Shown: positions 42,406-52,235 of the stretch, piece by piece
Layout of the letters: every line of letters starts with the position of its first letter
How positions within the stretch are numbered: position 1 is the first letter of the stretch
Source: Lactarius indigo
Taxonomy: Eukaryota; Basidiomycota; Agaricomycetes; Russulales; Russulaceae
Assembly: GCA_025766275.1 (NCBI GenBank)
Contig: JAFKAC010000018.1
Span: 620,001 to 684,000, forward strand
Length of the DNA: 64,000 bases
Direction of reading: 5' to 3'
Notes under the pieces: model-generated
Seen by the model: only the letters and a program-made list of their open reading frames with translations
What the model was told of the DNA's origin: nothing
The model's database searches: none
Program-made: the position numbers and the translations under genes

Positions 42406-43848
42406 GGTTATTTTGTCATGACCACCTAGACAACACGCAGCCGAGCAGTCGCACAGCTATGCGATGCGTGATGTTCAGATGGACCACTATAACCGACATG
42501 ATTCTTTTCAGAGGGGAAAGGCAGTCAAGGCACGCAGTACATGGTTTCAGCGAAAGGAAACTTGCGTTGATACCACCCAGAGTGCCAGAACGTCACGCAA
42601 CTACTGCAACATCATCCCACTTAGGTCCTAGCGACCTCAGGCTCAAGCGGGTAAATGTCTCGCTCGGAGTTACTGCATTCACCTCACCATTCCACGGTGC
42701 TCTGGACCAATTTGAAGACGAGGAAGCTACACCTACTCCGAAACTTTGGACTGCTTTGCTGTCTCATCTCCCTTCATGATTGTCCTGCAGCTCCCGGCGT
42801 ACAAACATAGCATTGTCGTCACAGCGCCCTCAGTGGATGCAGATGGAGTACTAGTATATCTGAATGATGACAGCAATCCATCGTGCTGACTTTTCCAGCA
42901 GGTCAGACCAGGGTCTTGTGTATCTGGTCACTGGTGCACACCACGACGGGCCAGAGTAATTGCCCTACTTGTTGCAGTAGGGAGGATTGCTTGTGCCAGT
43001 GGTCTTCTGAGTAGTGCAGCGTGAAGAATCGCTAGAGCTGAGAGCTGAGCGAGTGTTTGACACGGCAAGTGGAATTGTTACATATGTGTGCATCACAACA
43101 CGTCTCTCTTTGCTCGTGGTGACTGACCCTGCATCATCTATGGTCTGCATGTATCGCGTGCAGTCGCTTTTGTCACGGAAATGGTGGGATTTAGTCAGAG
43201 TCGGGTGGATGCACATGTGGGCTTGGGAGTACACAAAACCCCTCATCTTTTTTTTGAAAAAAAAGTGAGATGAAGGCCAACCCCTCTGGCCCCCCGCTCG
43301 CAGAAGTCAAGCCACCCGACAAGCCAACACTGGCGAGAGTTGCATAAGTTCGGGGTTGCCACTTGCAAGTTGTTCGTAGCTCCTGGTGCATCCCATCCAA
43401 CGCCAATGTGCCTACCTCCGCACCTGGATACCTGTTACATCCCCACGAATGAAGCCCGCGGACACGAACGCCAAGCACATATGATGGGCACTAGACAGGC
43501 GTGCTGGCGTTTGGCGTCGCGCTCTCTCCGCATTTGTTGTTTGACCTTCACTCATGCTCAACACGCCCTCGGCTCCCAAGCGCACACCCAGTCGCCGGGT
43601 CTCCCGCATCGAGCTTGGTGAGTGGGCCTGGTCTCGCCTCCATAGATGAGCGTGGACCCGACCAGGAGGCAGAAAGTGAAGTGGAGGTGCTGTGAGCGAT
43701 TTTCGCTTCCAAGCGCGCATTGATGCGCTGTCAGACGAGGCATGGTGACACTGTGGTGTCCTACTGCACCCGTTCTCACACATCACCGTCGATGTCTGCA
43801 TGCGGCGATCTCTACCAGATCACCTGTTCCCAGCCTGCATTTTCTTTT
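42406..43848. other. Sequence between the retro-insert and the LINE, no gene assigned
   Basis: Frames at 42459-42779 (+) and 43412-43801 (-) are open but have no motif and no supporting context. A T8/A8 palindrome-like stretch is at 43247-43264. Confidence 0.3.
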
Positions 43849-44024
43849 TTTTTGGAGAGCATTTTATTCCAGTAACTACCGTGTGCCTAATTACCGGTAA
43901 TAAGTGCTAGATAGCAGGAGATTTACCATCAGCCCTATCTAGCCCGCATGTAGCCAGGCCAAAGCCCAGAAGTGAGGGAAAATGTGTTTACGCACACCCC
44001 ATGGTGTTTGGGGTTGTGTGGGAC

Positions 44025-44705
44025 TCAGTGCACGTGTTCATCTTGGGTCCAGACATTCCATGCTCTCCTACCCACTAAAACCTCACAGTCGGTCATCCAG
44101 TTGGGCGGTAGTTCCCGTTCTTGGTTTAGGACTGCTTTCCATGTGCTGTCTACTGACTGCGCCATGGCACCATTTCTTTTGACTTTTGTAGCAGTTATTT
44201 TGTCATTGGTGAGTCTTTTGTTGATTATTCTTATCCATTGGTTTTTAATTTCCTGTGTTGAGTGTGTTTTCAGTTGTATTGATCGTTCGCACCTCAGTAC
44301 CCAGATCAGGTATGCAGATTCGGAGATGAGGATGTGGAGCAGCTGGTTGGGGCCAGAGAGGTTGGGTCTGTTCTGTTCCTCCTGGGCTTGTCAGTCTTGG
44401 TTTTCTGGCGGCACTAGTGTGAGGGAGCCGCAACCTAGGATTGTTCTGAAGTCGATTTGGGGCCAGCTGTCCTGGGGGTGGGGCCATGTTACATGTGCCA
44501 TCTCCCATATGAGTTTGACGGGTGTGGCAGGGCAGTTAACCAGTATGTGCTCCATTGTTTCTGTTTCGTGACATGTAGCGCACCACATCCTGTGTCTGTT
44601 TTCTGGTATATTTTCCCAGAATTCGCCCAGTCTAAAGATTCCATGCATAGCTTTGAACAGGTATTGTTGGATCTTTGGTGTCACGCCTCTGCGGGGGCGT
44701 GTGTC
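44025..44705 (-). pseudogene. LINE ORF2, C-terminal part
   Basis: After the LTR insertion the frame resumes with NDTRPRRGVTPKIQQYLFKA, followed by the zinc motif MWCATCHETETMEHILVNC. A frame change follows near 44400, then the conserved tail ESAYLIWVLRCERSIQ and GRRAWNVWTQ, with the stop at 44025-44027. The C-x2-C...H...C motif is the usual C-terminal nucleic-acid-binding element of these LINEs. Confidence 0.75.
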
Positions 44706-44709
44706 GTTC

Positions 44710-45411
44710 TGTAACAGATCCTGCCTGAGGCAAAGGACTCTGAGTCGGATCCCCACTGAGTGGAAGGACTCCTAAGGACTTCTGTAACAGCTCCTGTACC
44801 AAGGTAGCTGAATCTGTGGCAATCCCCCTGTACTAAGGTGGGAAGGCCTTTCTGTAACAGCCCCTTGTGCGAAGGTGACTGAGTCTGTAGCAATGGACAA
44901 GCGCGGAGGCCTAAGTCCAAAGGTCACGTGCCACTGGGCTGACCAGTAAGACAGGAAGAGGGTAAGAGCGAAGTCAAGGGGGAGCCTGCACAGAGGCTGA
45001 GAGGGGAATGACCCAAAGAGGATAAGGGTCAAGGGTCAGAGGTTCAGGGTCAAGGGCTTGAGTGCTGAAGGGACTGAGGCACTCAAGGAGTCAATGGGAG
45101 ATACAACGCAGATAGTTGATTAAGCCAAAGCTAAGGAGCTAAGGCGCACTACAGGGTTCCTTATATAGTACAGGATTGCGCCTGAGCGCATAGTGCTACT
45201 GGTTGCTATAGATAGAAAGATATGTGCTGGCAAGGTGGTGTCAACATCGTGCAAGATGGTGTCATGCCAGCAAGGTGGGAGAAGGGTGAACAAGAATAGC
45301 ACAGAAGGTGCTAGAATGATCAGATAAGGGAGGCATGGAAAGGTAACTACCAAGAAAGGGGATGGATCAGATAAGGACAGAAAAGGAAAGATAGCAGGGG
45401 AGTTCATGACA
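44710..45411 (-). repeat. LTR-like insertion (702 bp) in the LINE
   Basis: TGTAAC...TGACA ends. On the minus strand a TATA box ACTATATAAGG lies at about 45160-45170. Removing it restores the LINE frame (RP-K-NDTR), but no target duplication is seen. Contains three imperfect 71-bp tandem repeats starting TTCTGTAACAG at 44708, 44780 and 44850. Probably a solo LTR. Confidence 0.6.
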
Positions 45412-47471
45412 TTTGGCCTGATTGCACGTTTTCTGATGTTTTTCCAGATGGTTCCGGCTGTCTCTGGGAGCTTGTTGAATGTTAGTACAGCTGCTTTCAC
45501 GAGGTCGATGTTTTTCATGGTCATTGGGTGTGAGTGGGGGGGCCGAAGGTCACGTATGCCTCTATAGGCAGTGGCCTGCGACAGTGAGGCTAGTTTCGCG
45601 CCTTGGAGGTTGAATTCTGCTGGTATATCGAGGGGCAGGTTGTCTGGATCGTCTTTCTCAGCTCCTTCCCTTGCTAACTTGTCACTTTCTTCGTTCCCCA
45701 AGATCCCATTGTGGCCTTTTACCCATTGGAAGGATGTTGTCGCTGTTCTCCTCTTTAGGATGTAGGCCGCTCTTTTAAATAGGGCCGCGTTTTCTATTCT
45801 GATCCAGCTGGCGTCCTCCCACTTGCTAAGGTTGGTCATTAGCCCTTCTATAACATACTTTGAGTCTGTCTTTATCAGAATTGGCCAGAAGTTGGGGATT
45901 TTGCTGACTGCTGCAATTACAGCCGCGATTTCGCCTATCTGGTTGGATTGTTTGGGGCCTGGGACTCTGATCGCTTCATTTCTTGGGTCTTCTCGTCCAA
46001 TCCACACGCCGCTCCCACATCTTGCATTCGCCTTACCATTGTTGAGGCATGCACCATCTGTATAGATTGTTATCTTTTGGTGTCGCAGGTTCAGACCTAC
46101 AGTATAGGGTCTGCAGGCTGGGATTGGGGGTGTTTCTGCTGGGCTGGTGAAGATCCTGAAGCATTCGGTGAGATCGTTTTTACAGGTTATGGATGGGTCA
46201 AAGAGTATCTCCTCATCCTTCTCTTTAGCCCTTGCGTTTTGCCTTTTCCGGTGCTGGGTGAGGGAGAGATTGTCGTGTGGGTCACCTGGGTTCAAGGGGT
46301 TGAGCCTGGGGATGATGTTGTGAATTTGGGTGAGTGCTTCCACTGCGCATTTGTGTGGGTGTTGGCAGCCATTTATTCGGTCCAGCATACAGTCTTCGCA
46401 GTTGCAGTGTGGAGTGGGTGTGTGGGGTATTGTGGGGGTAGAGGAGCGCAGCCTTGTGGAGGTCTTGATTAGGTCTGCCATGGTCTTAACGTTGTGGTTT
46501 TTGATTAGACATTTTGACTGATGGTTATTCAGGGATCTTGGCTTGGATTTTATGTGGTACCATGTGGGGAGGCTTGCACGGAGGGTTGACGATAGGCGGA
46601 TCGCTGCTAGGCTGGCTCCATGTTTTTTGGCAACTTTCAGCATCCTTGCTGTATCGTGGCCTAGCAAGGCCGCTCTCTTGCCCCTGGTGGGGGGGGGCCA
46701 GTTCTGGAGGTAGCAGTTTATCAAGGCGAGGGGGGAGAGTCCAGGTGGGGCCACTGCACTTATGGTTAGGTCTGTGACTGTTGCCCAAGTGGGGCAGGAG
46801 TTAGAGAAGTTTAGGTATGATTTTAACCATCCGATCTCTATGGCTTCATTTCTGGCCTTGATGTCTAATAGGTTTAGTCCTCCTTCTTCAAGGGGGGCAT
46901 GTAGGGTGTCCATGGCTATGTGTGGTGGGGCGTCTTCTCCCCAGATGAAGTTTCTAATCATTTTGGTAAATGCTGCTTCTATACTTTTTGGCATACCCTG
47001 GGCCCTTGCCAGTAATTGAGTGTGGCCACCAACTATGGCCTGTATGATCAGCCTCTTTCTGTACATGGTAGGTCTCATTTCCTCCCAGTTGTCAATCTGG
47101 CGTTTTGTCTTATCTATGACTGGTTCCCATGGAACCACTACGTCAGCATGGTTGCCTAGCCATGCTCCTAGGATTCGTACGGCTTCGCCATCTTCTGCTA
47201 TCTTTATATTCCTTTCAAGGGTGGCGTCTTCTCTGTTAAGCTTCCTTGATGTTGTGATGGCCCGTCTATGGTCCTTGGTTCCAATCGGTATGATCTCCGT
47301 TTTCTCCATGTTGAACTTGGCACCTGCTGCTTTACACCATTTTCCTAGGATTTGCTTGGCCACATCAAATTGGTCTCTAGCACTTAGGAAGAGGTTTGTG
47401 TCGTCTGCGAAGAGGGTGACAATTAGTTTGTTAGGTAACCCCAGGATTTGGATTCCTTCTAGTTGGTCCAT
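45412..47471 (-). pseudogene. LINE ORF2, RT C-terminal half and RNase H
   Basis: Begins after the frameshift with DQLEGIQILG and the RT catalytic motif LFADDTNLFL. The thumb and connection region follow (RILGAWLGN, TMYRKRLIIQAIVGG, FIWGEDAPP), then a CCxC-type segment NCEDCMLD. RNase H has the residues ITIYTDGACLNN (first Asp), GEIAAVIAAV (Glu), IKTDSKYVIEGL (Asp) and GHNGILGNEESDKLA (last His/Asp). The frame is open over this stretch and runs on into the LTR-like insertion, which supplies a false C-terminus to 45120. Confidence 0.85.
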
Positions 47472-49104
47472 GTTCCGGAGTGTGCACGCTAGGGGTTCGA
47501 TTGCTAGGTTGAAGAGTGCACAGGATAGGGTCCCCCTGTCTGACTCCTCTTGTAACCTTGAAGGGGGAGCTGAAGACTCCGTTTATGGCGACTTGGGTCT
47601 CTGCGTGGCGGTAGAGGGCTTTGACTGTGCTGATGAATCTTCCTGGGAGGTTAAAGGACTCCAACGTCTTCCACAGGTATTCGTGTTGGATTTTGTTGTA
47701 AGCTTTTTCCTGGTCTAGCACAACAATTGCTCTGTTTTCTTCCATCACTTCTGCATAGTTGATGATGGCTTTTGCCAGTCTAATGTGATCGAAGATGGAG
47801 CGCTTCAGGATGAAGCCTGCTTGGTCCGGGTGGACTAGGGCATGTATGGGTTCTAGTAGCTGGAGGGCCATCGCCTTGGTGAGTAGTTTGTAGTCTGTGT
47901 TGAGGAGGGTTATTGGGCAGTAGTCGCATATTTCTGACGGGTCTTTCTTTTTAAAGATCGGGCACATCCAGCCAAGAGAAAACCCTGAGGTTTCATCAAT
48001 GCCAAACTCCTGTATGTCTTGAAAGATGGTTGTGAGTGTGTTTATTATGTCGAAGCCTTGGGCTCCTGTAAGTGCCAAGCTGTCATTCTGTTCTTTCAGG
48101 GCTTTCCATAGTTCATATGTGCATCTGTCCATACCTGGGGCTGAGCTGTTCTTGGATAGGTGGAGCGCCTTCTCAACTAGTCCTGGGGTTATTTTCCAGC
48201 TTTCATCTCTCCTTGGGTGGTTGGGAAGTTTTTGGTTCTGTGGGATCTCATGGAGTGTTTCCTCTAATTCCTTTTCATAGTCAGTGGGGCTTTGTCAGGT
48301 ATCTATGTCTTGCTCCTGTAAGTTCATATGGTAGTCTCGGGCCAGCTCTGCCATTTGTTTGGTGTTGCGTTCAAATTGTGGGGGGGTTGAGTTGGGAATG
48401 CGGAGGCGGTGTATGTAGTCCCTTGGTTTCTTTTTCTTGTACTGTGCTGACCAGATTCCGCCTAGTTTCTCCCCATGGTTCGAGGCCATGGCTCTGAAGT
48501 ACTTTTTGCAGCCAGACACGTCAAGTTTTTCTAGGTGGGATAGTTCGCTCGTGAGAAAAGCTTCATTTGCTCTCAGGGAGTCGTTGGCATCTAGCTCTGG
48601 GTTATTCGCAAGGCTTTGTATGTCTTTGCTTAGATTTTTCCTCATCGTGTTATGCTTATCTTGTGAAGCTCTGTGCTTTTTCTTTATGAGGTCACAAATT
48701 TCTGTTTTGAATTCTTTCCACAATAGTTGGGGGTTTGTTTCGCTTCGTGGTGTGTTGTCTCTCCATATCTTCTCTAGCTGGTTTTCTAATTTTTTGCCCC
48801 TTTTCTGGATTTCTGTTAGAGTCTTCTTATCATTCAGCATGTGGGTCTTTAGGGACCAGCGTCCATTTCCGATTACCGGGGCCTCTGTGGGTGTGTACTT
48901 GACCATGGCTATCCAGTGGTCTGTTGGGACTGGCGTGGGGGCTATCTTCCATTCATAGGTAAGTCCATCGACTCGTCTAGCCACGTAAATTCTGTCAATG
49001 CATGATTGTATTTGTTGGCCGTTGACGTTTGCTCTGTAGGTGAAACACCTGTCTGTTGGGTTGTAGTGCCTCCAGGTGTCCTCTAGTTGATTCCGGTGTC
49101 AGAG
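47472..49104 (-). pseudogene. LINE ORF2, endonuclease end and RT N-terminal half
   Basis: From the 5' side: the end of an APE-type endonuclease (QSCIDRIYVARRV, TDHWIAMVKYTP) and a charged linker. A stop at 48295 follows, then RT motifs SAPGMDRCTYELWK, ITLLNTDYKLLTKAMA, HPDQAGFILKRSIFDH, IVVLDQEKAYNKI and TRGVRQGDP. Directly after RQGDP one base is missing, so SCALFNLAIEP continues in another frame (about 47530). Truncated at 49104 by the Gyp3 LTR. Confidence 0.85.
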
Positions 49105-49756
49105 TGTAACGCCGTCACGACGTTAGCTCAACTTGAGCTTGGAATGTTGGCGACTGCGACTTAGCTAGGCACATCCGACGACGTATGGCACACAGGCTAC
49201 TGCTAGATGTTCGAAGACACTAGCATAATCCCCAAGTGGGACAGAGGAGAGACTTAGATACGAGAGTGGAAGAGTGACGATTGAAGAAGACCAAGATGGC
49301 GTATCTTGGTCTTCCGCAGCTACCTTAAATACAAGAAGAGCAGGCTTTCAAGCACTGCTATGAGTCACAGTAATGTAGTGTCCAACGCATCACGTAAGTA
49401 CTGCAATCCTAATACTACTACTACTAGTATTTGGATCGAGTCATCCTTCAACTCCTAACTCCTAGCGTAACTCCGAGTCCATGACTAATTCTACCTTACC
49501 GCCGTAGCCATAACCGGTACAGTAAGGGTCCATGACGAAACCGTAACATCACCCCCTTTTCAGCGTGAGACCCCAGACTCACCGGAAGTCTCACGCTGGC
49601 CACGTAGACTGTTCATCACTGATCCTCTCGAAGACGTTAGCCCTCTCCAGCTGGTAAATACAGTCCCTCTTGTCATCCCGCGCCGACAGTCGCATCGCCT
49701 GAAGTTGGCGAATACGAGTGGCGAGCCGCTCTTCTTCATATGTGGCCGCCCGATAG
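49105..49756 (-). mobile_element. Gyp3 fragment, left: 3' LTR and end of Pol
   Basis: 444-bp LTR (49105-49548, TGTAAC...GTAACA) followed by the same polypurine tract as Gyp1. Next come the last codons of a Pol extension (RIRQLQAMRL, IYQLERANVFERI, stop about 49600), which resemble Gyp1 and Gyp4. It is cut at the GATAG duplication where Gyp2 inserted and continues at 58219. Confidence 0.85.
49752..49756. repeat. Gyp2 target-site duplication, left
   Basis: GATAG, repeated at 58219-58223. Confidence 0.9.
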
Positions 49757-50335
49757 TGTTATGATCCGACGCTTCGGACCTAAGCCACAGTATGTCTCCA
49801 CCCTGTCTTCCCCCTTCTGTACCATACCTTGTTACCAAAGGAGTTACTGTTACTAGTGGCGCTGTTTCTTTGATCCGAACTTCTGTTTACTCCGTTTAGT
49901 CTCTTTGATATTGTGTGGACTTGTGTTCATGTTGTTTGGAACCCTGTCCTATATAAACCTGTACCATAGACCGTAGGAAGCCAGACTTGGCTTCGTTTGC
50001 AATCTAGCAACCTTGCCTTCGTACTTTGGTGTGACCTCGCCTTATCCCTCTCTTCTTGTGCATCCCCTACCTCAGTCCCTAACCAGGACACCTCGAAGTC
50101 TTTGCAGTTGAACTATATCAACGCGTTACACCTGTTATACTCTGTGCACTAGCAAGATCAAGTGTAGAGAAGTGTTAGACACTTCGGACGAGGAGTCCTA
50201 CATAGCAGAGTCGTGCTGCACTTTGTGCCACACTTTTATCACTCGTATTTCATAGCAATAAGACAACAGAGGTCTTCGCTTGATACCTGTGTGATTCAGA
50301 ACCTTTAGAACCCACGCCCCTGCTAGGGCGTAACA
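49757..50335 (+). repeat. Gyp2 5' LTR with promoter
   Basis: TATATAAA at 49950-49957; about 33 nt downstream AGACTTGGCTT (49983-49993) is the probable mRNA 5' end. An inverted repeat GAAGCCA ... TTGGCTTC encloses it. Confidence 0.9.
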
Positions 50336-50336
50336 T

Positions 50337-50347
50337 AAGCCAAGTCT
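50337..50347 (+). promoter_or_regulatory. Gyp2 self-priming primer-binding site
   Basis: AAGCCAAGTCT, one base after the LTR, is an exact 11-nt complement of AGACTTGGCTT at the predicted mRNA 5' end. Same logic as Gyp1 but with a different sequence, which makes chance unlikely. Confidence 0.75.
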
Positions 50348-50543
50348 ACAACTCCCAACACACCCAAGACACTACTGCCACACAGCAGAGTGGGCGACGA
50401 TCCAAGAGGACGCATCAGCCAACAACCAGACACTCCACAGAACCCAGAAACGACGGCATAGCCGGGCGACGGACCCTCCTTGACACAAGAGGCCGCTTCA
50501 GCCATCCCCTTACACAAATCAGCACCCAAGACAGACCACAATC

Positions 50544-52235
50544 GTGGCTAGCATCAGTGTCACCTTTGAATCAGACAACGATTGGACCCCAGTCACAACC
50601 AGAACACAAGACGACCTCCCACACCACGTTAAAAGCAGTCAACTAGGAAAAGGAGCTCGCTGGGCCACAACATCAGGCAGACCACCTTGTTACAAGTGCC
50701 TCATCAAAGGCGAACTCAGACCAGTGGAATTCATCAACAACAACTGGTACATCCTCCGATACTTTCAGAATACATACCACACCAGAGCCATAAACATCAC
50801 ACCACACAGATTTGCTGAAGGACTAGGCTGGTGGAACGAAGAAGACGAACAGAACCCAGAAACACCCACACAACAATCATCCTCAGCACCAAGAAACACT
50901 AGGGGAACATACGGACTACAACAAGACTCATCAGAAGAAGAACCCAGCTCAGACGAAGCGGAATCACACTCAGAACTATCCCACTCCTCAGAACACCGCC
51001 TAGACATCACAGTACCCACACAAGCTTCGTCACAAACCAGCCCCACTATCCCTATCTGGATAGAACCATCCCCAGCGGAAGAAGGATTCCCAGCCCCACT
51101 ACCACCAATCAGATTGCCCTCCCCAGTCGAACCACCCCAGATCCCCATCACACCACAGCCAACACTTACCATGTCAGCCATAAACGCCACAGGCACTGGC
51201 ACAGGTACCGGCTCAAGCACCGGAACAGGAGGAACACCAACAACGAGCTCAGGAGGACTCAAAGGAGCACCCCCTACTCCGTTCACCGGAGATAGAACAG
51301 AGAGTGGTCAGTTCAAGAGAGAACTACTACGATACATCAAGTTAAATAGCGAGAATGAACTCATCAAAGAACCTTATGCACGGGTACTATTCGCCCTTAC
51401 AATGTTCAAAGGACCCGGTGTACAGCTGTGGGTCAACCAAACCGAAGATGACATGGAAGCGGCACTAGCAGACCCCACCAAAGCCCTCACCAAAAACAGC
51501 AAAGATCTTTGGGACGGTTTTCTTGACACCTTCGACAGAGACTGGACCGACACTCTAAACAAAGAAAGAGCCTATCAGAAGCTCATCAGTTTGACGATGC
51601 AGGGCGGAGCATTGGACAGTTACATCCTCGACTTTGAACACCTTGCAGGAATAGCAGGATGGGCAAGAGATGCCCCTGGAACGGTGGAATTCTTTAAAAG
51701 AGGACTACCCACAGGACTGTATCGTGCTTGCCTCATGCGAACCACCATCCCAAACACCATGGACGAGTGGCAAACTGCTGCCAGAGCAGAACACCAACGC
51801 TGGAAGCTACTAAAAGCCAGACCAGGGAATAGAAACCCAGGGCCAACCCAGAATGTCCACCAAGGACGACCAAAGCGAGACCCAAATGCGATGGATGTAG
51901 ATGCCACCACCTCCACCCCCTTTAAGAAGCTTACTGAAGAAGAAAAGAAAGCCCTCATGAAAGAAGGACGCTGCTTCAAATGCAGACAGCAAGGACATAT
52001 GGCTAGGAACTGTCCACGACAAAACACCACCAACCAAACCAAAGCCAGAGCCACAGACACCCAAGAAGCGGACACTGCACCCCCATACACCCCAGAAGCA
52101 AGCACCTCATCAGTGGCTGCTACCACAACTGAAGATAAAGTCCGACAAGCCCATGCACTCGTCCAAGGCATGACTGAGGATGAAAAGAGACGCTACTATG
52201 CCTTAGATCAGGATTTTTGCGATGCCGACCTGTGA
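50544..52235 (+). CDS. gag: Gyp2 Gag, probable GUG start
   Basis: About 563 aa. An N-terminal domain with LRPVEFINNNWYILRYFQ corresponds to RFRPVEFNF of Gyp1. An acidic Ser-rich linker follows, then the capsid region (TPFTGDRTESGQFKREL, LISLTMQGGALDSYILDFEHLAG, FFKRGLP) and a zinc knuckle CFKCRQQGHMARNC (about aa 476-489). The first in-frame ATG is about 210 codons in (TMSAINATG), after the conserved domain. A stop at 50481 limits upstream extension, and GTG 50544-50546 with A at -3 and G at +4 is the best start. The context ATC GTG GC is the same as in Gyp1. It ends at 52235, overlapping pol in the -1 frame near a GGATTTTTG run. Confidence 0.85.
   Translation: MASISVTFESDNDWTPVTTRTQDDLPHHVKSSQLGKGARWATTSGRPPCYKCLIKGELRPVEFINNNWYILRYFQNTYHTRAINITPHRFAEGLGWWNEEDEQNPETPTQQSSSAPRNTRGTYGLQQDSSEEEPSSDEAESHSELSHSSEHRLDITVPTQASSQTSPTIPIWIEPSPAEEGFPAPLPPIRLPSPVEPPQIPITPQPTLTMSAINATGTGTGTGSSTGTGGTPTTSSGGLKGAPPTPFTGDRTESGQFKRELLRYIKLNSENELIKEPYARVLFALTMFKGPGVQLWVNQTEDDMEAALADPTKALTKNSKDLWDGFLDTFDRDWTDTLNKERAYQKLISLTMQGGALDSYILDFEHLAGIAGWARDAPGTVEFFKRGLPTGLYRACLMRTTIPNTMDEWQTAARAEHQRWKLLKARPGNRNPGPTQNVHQGRPKRDPNAMDVDATTSTPFKKLTEEEKKALMKEGRCFKCRQQGHMARNCPRQNTTNQTKARATDTQEADTAPPYTPEASTSSVAATTTEDKVRQAHALVQGMTEDEKRRYYALDQDFCDADL

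Larger units (their letters stand above)
43849..49104 (-). mobile_element. LINE (Tad1-like), 5' part cut off, decayed
   Basis: Minus-strand non-LTR retrotransposon. The 3' end has AATAAA (about 43870) followed by an A tract (T-run at about 43847-43856). It carries, 5' to 3', the end of an endonuclease, a reverse transcriptase, RNase H and a C-terminal zinc motif. The 5' end is removed by the Gyp3 LTR at 49105. A stop, a frameshift and a 702-bp LTR insertion make it dead. The endonuclease-RT-RNase H order fits the fungal Tad1 clade. Confidence 0.85.
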
